Origin: Pseudomonas sp. SCB32
GTDB lineage: Bacteria > Pseudomonadota > Gammaproteobacteria > Pseudomonadales > Pseudomonadaceae
Direction of reading: 5' to 3'
DNA length: 64,000 bases
Assembly: GCF_009189165.1 (NCBI RefSeq)
Contig: NZ_CP045118.1
Location: forward strand, 2,666,001 to 2,730,000
Shown: piece by piece, positions 58,040 to 64,000 of the stretch
Position numbering within the stretch: the first letter of the stretch is position 1
Layout of the letters: every line of letters begins with the position of its first letter
The notes under the pieces: model-generated
Databases searched by the model: none
Told to the model about the DNA's origin: nothing
The model's input: only the letters and a program-made list of their open reading frames with translations
Position numbers and translations under genes: made by a program

Positions 58040-58531
58040 CTACAGCGTCATCACCATCTCGTGCCACGCCATGCCGCCGTGGTCCGATGCGGACGGGCGC
58101 ACGTACTGGTAGCCGTAGCGGCGGTAGAGATCGACGTGGCGCTCCTTGCACATCAGGTGAATGGTCTGCTTGCCCATGTCCTTCATGCGCTCGATGAAGG
58201 TGCGCATCATCAGCGAGGCATAGCCCTTACCCTGGTGGGCGGGGTCGATGACCACCGACATGATCAAGACGTTGGGCGCATCGGCGTCATGGCCAATCAG
58301 CTCTTTGAATTCCTCGTCGGACATCACCACGTCATGGGCGCAGCCGCTGTTGATGAAGCCGATCACCTCGCCGTCCAGCTCCATGGTCAGGAAGCCTTGC
58401 GGATACTGGGCGATGCGCGTGGCGATCTTTGCCTCGGTCGCCGCTTCATCGCCCTCATAGGCGGAAATCTCGATCTGGTAGCAGCGCGCGACATCGGCCG
58501 GGGTGGCCATGCGGAAGGTGGGCGTAGTCAT
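58040..58531 (-). CDS. GNAT-family N-acetyltransferase
   Basis: 163 residues starting MTTPTFRMATPADVARCYQI. The acetyl-CoA motif is LIMSVVIDPAHQGKGYASLM (V-V-x-P-x-x-Q-G-K-G). The tail GMAWHEMVMTL and YRRYGYQYVRPSAS resemble arylalkylamine-type (AANAT-like) acetyltransferases. Such enzymes acetylate primary amines and could remove excess amine substrate of the neighbouring oxidases. Confidence 0.82.
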   Translation of the reverse strand: MTTPTFRMATPADVARCYQIEISAYEGDEAATEAKIATRIAQYPQGFLTMELDGEVIGFINSGCAHDVVMSDEEFKELIGHDADAPNVLIMSVVIDPAHQGKGYASLMMRTFIERMKDMGKQTIHLMCKERHVDLYRRYGYQYVRPSASDHGGMAWHEMVMTL

Positions 58532-58634
58532 GATGGGTATCGATTTCCTGCCCAATGAACGGGCTCCGGGTGAATGCACCTGGCTATGGTAAACATTCAA
58601 CGAAATGCATGAAGTGCATTTGATTCGGCGAAGG

Positions 58635-59082
58635 ATGAAAACCATGCACGCCAATCTGTCCCGCCTCGACCTTATGGAGGGCAGGGCGCATTTCGCGCTC
58701 GGGGTTGTCCCATGACTTGGCGGGTCAGGGCAACAGCATTACGGCAGTGGACTGCTTTGCTGATGACGACGTGGTGGTTGCCAGTGCGCCCCATCCGAGG
58801 ATTTTCGACTCGCTGAGCCTTGCGCAGCATCTCGCCGAGCGGCATGTGGCGGTGCAATTGCCCAGCCTGATGGCCGCGCCGGGAGTCATTTCCCGCTCGG
58901 ACTACGTGCTCACCCTGCCGCGTCAGGCGGCACGGCATTTCGTCGAAGGCGCGTCCCTGAATCCGTTTGCCGCGCCGTTCCAGGGGCCTCGCTACAGCCT
59001 CCAGTTGCTCTACCTCATCCGCAACGTCAGTACGGCTGGCCATCGGTGGTTGCGGGAGCAGACTGTCGATTGCGCTGCATGA
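58635..59082 (+). pseudogene. LysR-family regulator pseudogene (deletion and frameshift)
   Basis: It opens with a good LysR start (MKTMHANLSRLDL), then jumps straight to MEGRAHFALGVVP, which belongs to the middle of a LysR effector domain. A TGA follows, but in the next frame the effector domain goes on: HDLAGQGNS, HPRIFDSLSLAQHLAERHVA, SDYVLTLPRQAARHFVEGA and PRYSLQLLYLIRNVSTAGHR, to a normal-looking end. So most of the DNA-binding domain and first half were deleted and a frameshift lies near 58700. It lies between the GNAT and ghrA-like genes. Confidence 0.78.
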
Positions 59083-59517
59083 CATGCCGATGGGCCTGAG
59101 GATGGGGCTGGGAGCGTTAGCTTCGGACCCAAAGCGGCCTGTCGAATCGTACGATGCGAAGCGCGCCTGGTGACCGGCAGCGGCGAGGAGGCCGTGCTGC
59201 TGGTGAACGACTTTGGCGTTTTCCATGTGTTGCAGCGCTTGCGCTGGCCCGAAGGGGTATCACCCAGAAAACAATGTAGGAGCGGGCCATGCCCGCGAAA
59301 TCAGGCGCGCCCGCCGCTATCACAGGTAGCACGGTTCGCCATTGCGCAGGTGGGGAAATCCAGTGGCGCGGGACCCGCTGCTGGAGGAGAAGGAACCGCT
59401 ACGCGAAGCCGACGAGTACCCTGGCTGCGTTTGGCCGTTGGGCGTGACGAAGGCGGTACGCAGGGCTCGTGCGCTCCGGGCTTGGAAAAAACTCATGAAC
59501 AAGGTGAGGAACAGGAC
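59083..59517. other. Gene debris and REP unit upstream of ghrA-like gene
   Basis: 435 bp. Bases about 59086-59250 keep an open plus-strand frame with good codon bias (RLVTGSGEEAVLLVNDFGVF) that I cannot identify; it may be the end of a lost gene. It stops being protein-like at the REP unit (59264-59298). After that a minus-strand-type GC-rich stretch leads to the ribosome site GAGGA before 59518. Confidence 0.4.
59264..59298. repeat. REP unit (copy of 5202-5225)
   Basis: AGAAAACAATGT is followed by a 24-bp element TGTAGGAGCGGGCCATGCCC plus GCGA, identical in reverse complement to 5202-5225. The hairpin is GCGGGC-CAT-GCCCGC. It lies 54 kb from its twin, marking a dispersed family. Confidence 0.85.
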
Positions 59518-60441
59518 GTGATCTTTCTCTACAACGCGGAGCCGGAAAATGCAGAGCAATGGAGCAGCCTGCTGGCAGCCCGACTGCCGGACCTGGAGTT
59601 CGTCGAAGGCTTCGATGCTGTCGATCCGGCGCGCGTGCACTACCTGCTGACCTGGGAGCCGGTTACCGATATCGGGCGCTATACCAACCTGCGCATCCTC
59701 TTCGCGGCGGGTGCCGGGGTGGACCAGTTCGACCTCTCGGCGATCCCGGATTCGGTTGCGCTGGCGCGCATGGTCGATGAATCGCTGGCAGACATCATGG
59801 CGGAGTTCGTGGTGCTCTCCGCGCTGGCGATACACCGCGAGATGCCCGCCTATCGTGTGGCCCAGGCCGCTCAGGTGTGGGAGACGCGGAGCATCCTCCC
59901 GGCCTCTGCCAGCCGCGTCGGCGTCATGGGCCTCGGCCAGCTGGGCATGGCCTGCCTGGCGCAGTTGCGCCACCTGCGTTTCCAGCTGCTGGGCTGGAAC
60001 CGTTCGGCGCGCCAGCTCGACGGGGTGAAGACCTACACGGGCCGGGAGGAGCTGGAAACCTTCCTATCCCAGTGCGACATCCTGGTCAACCTGCTGCCGC
60101 TGACCGACAGCACCCGCGCTATCCTCGACCGCGAGACGCTCGCCTGCCTGCCGCAGGGCGCCGGGCTGATCAACGTCGGCCGTGGCGAGCATGTGGTCGA
60201 GGCCGACCTGCTGGCGGCGCTGGATTCAGAGCAGGTCGGCGCGGCGATTCTCGATGTCTTTGAACGCGAGCCGCTGGCGGCGGGTCATCCGTTATGGTCG
60301 CATCCGCGCGTCTGGGTCACCCCGCACATCGCCAGCACCATGCAGGTGGAAGGCGGCGCGGCGGTGGTGGCGGAAAACATCCTTCGGGACCTTGAAGGCC
60401 GGGAACTGCTCTACACCGTGGACCGGGCAGCCGGTTACTGA
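59518..60441 (+). CDS. ghrA: 2-hydroxyacid dehydrogenase, GhrA-like (glyoxylate/hydroxypyruvate reductase)
   Basis: 307 residues from a GTG start (VIFLYNAEPENAEQW) with GAGGA upstream, near the 310 residues of GhrA. NAD(P) motif VGVMGLGQLGMACLAQL at about 133-150; catalytic R in NVGRGEHVVEADLL, E in DVFEREPL and H in TPHIAST. The family reduces glyoxylate and hydroxypyruvate to glycolate and glycerate. An in-frame extension to 59170 exists but contains a REP unit and is not part of the protein. Symbol by similarity of pattern only. Confidence 0.82.
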   Translation: MIFLYNAEPENAEQWSSLLAARLPDLEFVEGFDAVDPARVHYLLTWEPVTDIGRYTNLRILFAAGAGVDQFDLSAIPDSVALARMVDESLADIMAEFVVLSALAIHREMPAYRVAQAAQVWETRSILPASASRVGVMGLGQLGMACLAQLRHLRFQLLGWNRSARQLDGVKTYTGREELETFLSQCDILVNLLPLTDSTRAILDRETLACLPQGAGLINVGRGEHVVEADLLAALDSEQVGAAILDVFEREPLAAGHPLWSHPRVWVTPHIASTMQVEGGAAVVAENILRDLEGRELLYTVDRAAGY

Positions 60442-60452
60442 CGGCCGGCGAG

Positions 60453-60470
60453 GCCCGCTCGGCGGGCTTT
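60453..60470 (+). terminator. Hairpin terminator after ghrA-like gene
   Basis: GCCCGC-TCG-GCGGGC followed by TTT, 11 bases after the stop codon. Short and with a weak T run, so it may only be partial. Confidence 0.6.
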
Positions 60471-60512
60471 GCGGTAAAGCACGCAAGGGCTCGATGGCAG
60501 AGGAGGTGCAGC

Positions 60513-60905
60513 ATGGAACGATTCACCGGTGGTTGCCTGTGCGGCAACGTCCGTCTCGTGGCGTCAGGGCGGCCCTATCGGGTCGGCCTGTGTCATTGCC
60601 TGGATTGCCGCAAGCATCACGGTGCGCTGTTCCATGCGTCGGCGATATTCCCCCAGGAGGCGGTGGCGATCGAAGGCGAAACCCGTGACTACGCCGGGCG
60701 GCATTTCTGTCCGCGTTGCGGATCGTCGGTGTTCGGGCGCAGCGGCGATGAGGTCGAGGTGAACCTGGGTTCACTGGACGCTCCTGACCAGCTCAGGCCG
60801 ACCTATGAGCTCTGGACGATTCGCCGTGAGAGCTGGCTGCCGCCGTTTCCGCTGTCGCGGCATTACGAGCGGGATCGTAATGCCACGGGGCGTTCCGAGG
60901 AATAG
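60513..60905 (+). CDS. GFA / CENP-V family zinc-binding protein
   Basis: 130 residues. Zinc cysteines GGCLCGNVRLVA, LCHCLDCRKHHGALFHAS and FCPRCGSSVFGR. The family's typical DxxxLRPTYELWTIRRESW ending is present (QLRPTYELWTIRRESWLPP). Glutathione- or formaldehyde-linked chemistry is possible but unproven; most such small GFA proteins have no assigned substrate. Third GFA-fold protein in the window. Confidence 0.8.
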   Translation: MERFTGGCLCGNVRLVASGRPYRVGLCHCLDCRKHHGALFHASAIFPQEAVAIEGETRDYAGRHFCPRCGSSVFGRSGDEVEVNLGSLDAPDQLRPTYELWTIRRESWLPPFPLSRHYERDRNATGRSEE

Positions 60906-60919
60906 GCAGATACCGGGGC

Positions 60920-61888
60920 TCAGAATCGTGCAAAGCGCTGTCGATACTGCGCCGGCGTGAAGTCGGTCAGTTCCTTGAACATCCGCCGCAGGTTGGAGTC
61001 GCTGCTGAAGCCGAGTTCCTCGCTTATCGCACTGATGGACGCCGAGGTCAGTGTGAGGCGTTCACCGACCTGGCTGAGCTTGATGCGCCGGGCGTAGGCG
61101 GCCACGGCGGTCCCGGTTTCGCTGCGCACCCGACGCGCCAGGGTGCGCTCCGTGAGGCCGAGTCCATCTGCCAGTTTCTGCACCGTGATCTGTTCCGCCG
61201 GCAGGCTTTCCACCAGCAGGTGGAGTCGCTGAAGCAGGCCGCTGGGCTGCCCGATCAGGCTGATGGTCTGGAAAACGTCATGGGACTGCGCAGGGCGTGG
61301 GAGCACCATCAGTTTGACGAGGTCGCGCAACACCTCGGCGCTGACGTGCCGCTCGATCAGCGACTGGGCGATCGGCAGGTAGCCGTTGACCCCACTGGCG
61401 GTGGCGTTGTGCGCGTTGAGGATGCAGTTCTTTTCGCTTTGCCAGCGTATCCGGGGGTAGCGCCTGTGCAGGGTCTCGGCCAGCCACCAGGTCACAGTCG
61501 CGGGCTGGCCGTCCAGCCTGCCACTGGCGGCGGCCAGGCAAACGCCTACGCAATAGCTCCACACCTGGCAGCGCTTGCTGAGTCGAGCCAGGGCCCTCAG
61601 CAAGTCGCTGTTGCCTGCCAGGGTGGCGTCGACCTGCTGCGGGGACTCCGCCCAGAATCCGGGGATCAGCAGGGCGTCGAGCGCGAGCTCGGCGATGCCG
61701 TGGTTCGCCGGCAGGACCAGCCCGTGGGCGCACTCGACCGGCCCGCTGCGCACGCCGACGTACTGGGTTGAAAAGAGCTCGACACCGGTTCTGCGATTGG
61801 CTGCGTGCAGCAGGTCGGCGAAGGCAAGCAGGCCCGCCGGCATGCAGCCGGGGAACAGCAGGAGGCCGATCTGAAGTGTTCTGGGCAT
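60920..61888 (-). CDS. GlxA-type transcriptional regulator (DJ-1/PfpI + AraC domains)
   Basis: 322 residues starting MPRTLQIGLLLFPGCMPAGL. The sensor domain (1-190) has the nucleophile elbow SYCVGVCLAAASGRLDGQPA, with C at the elbow. The AraC domain (about 225-320) has ITVQKLADGLGLTERTLARR and ISAISEELGFSSDSNLRRMF. It is divergent from the MBL-fold gene at 61980 with only 91 bp between, so it probably regulates it. Inducer unknown. Confidence 0.87.
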   Translation of the reverse strand: MPRTLQIGLLLFPGCMPAGLLAFADLLHAANRRTGVELFSTQYVGVRSGPVECAHGLVLPANHGIAELALDALLIPGFWAESPQQVDATLAGNSDLLRALARLSKRCQVWSYCVGVCLAAASGRLDGQPATVTWWLAETLHRRYPRIRWQSEKNCILNAHNATASGVNGYLPIAQSLIERHVSAEVLRDLVKLMVLPRPAQSHDVFQTISLIGQPSGLLQRLHLLVESLPAEQITVQKLADGLGLTERTLARRVRSETGTAVAAYARRIKLSQVGERLTLTSASISAISEELGFSSDSNLRRMFKELTDFTPAQYRQRFARF

Positions 61889-61979
61889 GGCGAGAAATGA
61901 ATTGATTGTGGCAGATGCTGCCATTATGGCGGCTGTTGCGGATCGGCACCATGGAGCCACACCTTAGGAGGGCTCCACG

Positions 61980-62753
61980 ATGAAGATTCAACAGATCCGC
62001 AACGCGACTATCGTCCTCGAGCTGGCTGGGCATCGCATCCTGGTCGACCCGATGCTGGCGCCCAAGGGCGCGCTGCCGCCGCTGCGGGTATTGGCCGCGC
62101 GGCAGAGAAACCCGCTGGTCGAGCTGCCGGAGGAGGCCGAGCAGGCCCTTGAGGCGGTGACCCACTGCCTGATCACCCACTGCCAGAAGGGGCACTTCGA
62201 TCACCTGGACCGGGCAGGCGTGCGCTGGCTGAGGGAGCGGGGGATTCCCGTGATCTGCACGCCTCGCGACGCGCCGTACCTGGCCCAGCGCGGGCTGAAC
62301 GTCCAGCCGTTGCCGGATGATCACGAGCAGCCGTGCTCATTTCTCGGTGGTTGGATTCGCACAGTCCGCTGTACCCATGGCGAGGGCTTCGTCGGCAGGC
62401 TGATGGACCACGGCGTCGGCTACCTGATAGAGATGCCCGGCGAACCCAGCCTGTACCTGGCGGGAGACACGTTGCTGAGCTCTACCGTCCGCGACTTCGT
62501 GGTGCGGCACCAGCCAGGGGTCTGCGTCATCCCGGCCGGCGGTGCCCGCTTCGACATCGGCGCCGACATCATCATGGGCGTGGATGAGGTACTGGAGTTC
62601 ATGCACCTCAGTCAGGGGACGGTGATTGCGAACCACCTGGAAGCCATCAGCCATTGCCCCGTTACCCGCGATGAACTGGCGACTGCCGCGATGCAGGCCG
62701 GTTTTGCCTCACGCTTGCTGGTTCCCGGCGACGGGCAGACGCTGAGTCTGTAG
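61980..62753 (+). CDS. MBL-fold metallo-hydrolase
   Basis: 257 residues, with AGGAGG before the ATG. The N-terminal MKIQQIRNATIVLELAGHRI and ILVDPML are typical of the UlaG/RomA-like branch. Metal motif THCQKGHFDHLD (the H-x-x-x-x-H-x-D-H form), then CTHGEG, and GDTLLSS with the bridging D; last H in ANHLEAISHCP. Cytosolic; substrate unknown. Divergent GlxA-type regulator upstream. Confidence 0.85.
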   Translation: MKIQQIRNATIVLELAGHRILVDPMLAPKGALPPLRVLAARQRNPLVELPEEAEQALEAVTHCLITHCQKGHFDHLDRAGVRWLRERGIPVICTPRDAPYLAQRGLNVQPLPDDHEQPCSFLGGWIRTVRCTHGEGFVGRLMDHGVGYLIEMPGEPSLYLAGDTLLSSTVRDFVVRHQPGVCVIPAGGARFDIGADIIMGVDEVLEFMHLSQGTVIANHLEAISHCPVTRDELATAAMQAGFASRLLVPGDGQTLSL

Positions 62754-62760
62754 CCGGGCG

Positions 62761-63393
62761 TCAGCAGCCTGAGTCGTCTTCCGCCTGTTTCTTCAGGTGG
62801 AAGCGGCAGACCTGTCCGCCACGGTGCATGCATTCCAGGTGTTCCACCGGGTGCCCGCCGAGGGTGCCGATCAGCGCCAGGTCGAGTTCGCAGACTTCGG
62901 GGTAGAGGTCGGCCAGGTGATGGAACACGCAGTTGTGCGCGACGATCTCCAGCTCGCCGGAGCTGCGGGCGATGATCTGCGCTTCGTAGCCCGTGGCATT
63001 CAGGTGCTCGCTGATACGCGCCTCCGGCACCGGTTCGGACTCCAGTTCGGCCGCCAGGCGGGTGCCGAGCTTGCGCATCATCTGCAGCAGGGCGTCATGC
63101 CCGATGAGCTGGGCGATCTCGCCGATCAGCAGGTCGCCGAGCAGTTGGTACTGGCGAGGGAACAGCTCCCGGCCTTGGGCCGTCAGCAGATACAGCTGCT
63201 CAGGACGGCGCCCGGTCGGACGGGTGGGGCCGCGCACCACCAGGGCGTCGCGCTCCAGCGCCGCCAGGTGCTGGCGCACGGCGGTGCGGGTGACCGCCAG
63301 CTGTTCGGCCAACTCGTCGATGCTCATGCCGCCCGCCTGGTAGAGCAGGGCGGCGAGCAGGTCTTGCTGGGTGCGGCCCATTCCTTGAAGCAT
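62761..63393 (-). CDS. SufR/ArsR-like regulator with cysteine cluster
   Basis: 210 residues starting MLQGMGRTQQDLLAALLY with GAGG 7 bases before the ATG. The winged helix shows SIDELAEQLAVTRTAVRQHL. The C-terminal half has cysteines HNCVFHHLADLYPEVCELDL and ECMHRGGQVCRF. The C-x13-C-x13-14-C layout recalls SufR-type [4Fe-4S] or [2Fe-2S] sensors. It may sense iron-sulfur status or redox. The gene downstream of it on the map (63407 on) is transcribed first, on the same strand, ending 13 bp before. Confidence 0.78.
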   Translation of the reverse strand: MLQGMGRTQQDLLAALLYQAGGMSIDELAEQLAVTRTAVRQHLAALERDALVVRGPTRPTGRRPEQLYLLTAQGRELFPRQYQLLGDLLIGEIAQLIGHDALLQMMRKLGTRLAAELESEPVPEARISEHLNATGYEAQIIARSSGELEIVAHNCVFHHLADLYPEVCELDLALIGTLGGHPVEHLECMHRGGQVCRFHLKKQAEDDSGC

Positions 63394-63406
63394 TCGCGTA
63401 CCTCAC

Positions 63407-64000
63407 TCAGAACTTGTCCGGGAACTGCTTGACCAGGGCGCCGTTCAACGCGTCGGCGAGCATCAGGATGTGATGCCGCATGGCTTCCCAGGTCTTGGCT
63501 TCGCCAACGTAGTCGTGGGCGCCGAGCTGGTCGATCTGCGCGATGTGCTGGGCGCCATGGGTGCTGAGCATGGCCACCAGGTCCTTCTCGGGCAAGTTGG
63601 GGTTGGCCGAGGCAAGGAACTTGGCGATGGCGCCGGCATTGCTGGTGAGGTCTGCAATGGCGGCTTTGCGCCCGGCGGCGTCCTTGGCGACGCTGGCGTC
63701 ACTGTAGTGCTTCACGGCCATCCAGTGACCGGCCAGCAGCTTGAGCAACTGGTCGGCAGCGGGTTGGCCGTAGAGCGGCGCGATGGCGTTGGCAATGCTC
63801 GTGGCGTTGGCCACCACCTGGTCGGCGGCCACCTTGGCCTGGGCCTTGTCGCCGTTCTGGTTGGCCTGCACATAGTCGCGAATCCAGAAGATATGTTCCT
63901 GCCACAGGTCGCGCAGGGCCAGGCGGTTGTCCAGGGCGGCGGCGGAGGCTGTTGGGGCGCTGGTGCTGGCGTAGCTGGCGGCGAAGGTCGGGGCGCAGAG
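63407..64000 (-). CDS. Secreted protein of unknown function (partial, 5' end outside)
   Basis: An open minus-strand frame of 197 residues runs off the end at 64000. The visible start part (LCAPTFAASYASTSAPTASA) looks like the end of a signal peptide and a low-complexity linker, followed by ALDNRLALRDLWQEHIFWIR. The rest is helical with repeated histidines (LAGHWMAVKHYSDA, LSTHGAQHIAQID, WEAMRHHILMLADALNGAL), hinting at metal binding. No family name I can give. It may share an operon with the SufR-like gene. Confidence 0.55.
   Translation of the reverse strand, partial: LCAPTFAASYASTSAPTASAAALDNRLALRDLWQEHIFWIRDYVQANQNGDKAQAKVAADQVVANATSIANAIAPLYGQPAADQLLKLLAGHWMAVKHYSDASVAKDAAGRKAAIADLTSNAGAIAKFLASANPNLPEKDLVAMLSTHGAQHIAQIDQLGAHDYVGEAKTWEAMRHHILMLADALNGALVKQFPDKF

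Overview
The window is high-GC (roughly two-thirds G+C by eye) chromosomal DNA from a Pseudomonas, most likely in or near the P. aeruginosa / P. citronellolis / P. nitroreducens groups. The evidence is the gene order gcvH-gcvP-glyA-sdaA-gcvT with a TyrR-type enhancer-binding regulator next to it, an fdsGBAD formate dehydrogenase, codon use with G/C-ending third positions, and REP-type palindromes between genes. I saw no rRNA, tRNA, CRISPR array, phage genes or intact insertion sequence.

Layout. 1-1274: end of a histidine kinase, a GFA-family protein and a DJ-1/PfpI protein. 1368-9804 (minus strand): a glycine/serine catabolic operon gcvH-gcvP-glyA-sdaA-gcvT-lipA, with REP pairs in two of its gaps. 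Upstream lie a sigma-54 promoter, an IHF-type site and three operator-like palindromes, then the ACT-PAS-AAA+ regulator (gcsR type) that probably acts on them. 11687-18874: a LysR gene and a divergent ureohydrolase / aldehyde dehydrogenase / NCS1 permease / GMC oxidoreductase operon. I read this as a pathway that oxidises a guanidino-alcohol and then removes urea. 18935-24439: a two-gene ABC importer without a binding protein, a 1.1-kb gap with a candidate structured RNA, and a PuuP-like permease. 24527-28150: mgtC and mgtA, with a 17-codon proline-rich leader ORF between them whose start resembles Salmonella mgtL. 28691-30835: cupin, isochorismatase-like and LysR genes. 30984-37244: fdsGBAD, gfa and the last 26 codons of a deleted frmA/adhC, so a formaldehyde-to-CO2 module with one step missing here.

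37467-48656 is a patchwork of small stress-type genes: lipoproteins, SDR with GlxA regulator, MarR-methyltransferase-thioesterase operon, MAPEG, DJ-1-like, an acetoacetate decarboxylase-like gene under a MerR-type promoter, and an MFS gene cut to its first half. 48823-57917 looks like amine catabolism: LysR, two SDRs, a flavin amine oxidase whose sequence order is circularly permuted, an orphan PotF-like binding protein, a PucR regulator, a cupin and a DAO-type oxidase. 58040-64000 holds a GNAT gene, a decayed LysR pseudogene, a GhrA-type reductase, a third GFA protein, a GlxA-type regulator divergent from an MBL-fold hydrolase, a SufR-like regulator and a partial secreted protein.

Recurrent themes are one-carbon and glycine metabolism (glycine cleavage, Gfa, formate dehydrogenase), reactive-carbonyl or thiol chemistry (three GFA, two stand-alone DJ-1-like proteins, two GlxA-type regulators) and amine/guanidine catabolism. 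The best candidates for new biology are the mgtL-like leader with its switchable hairpins, the permuted amine oxidase, the guanidino-alcohol operon beside the glycine operon, and the orphan structured RNA.
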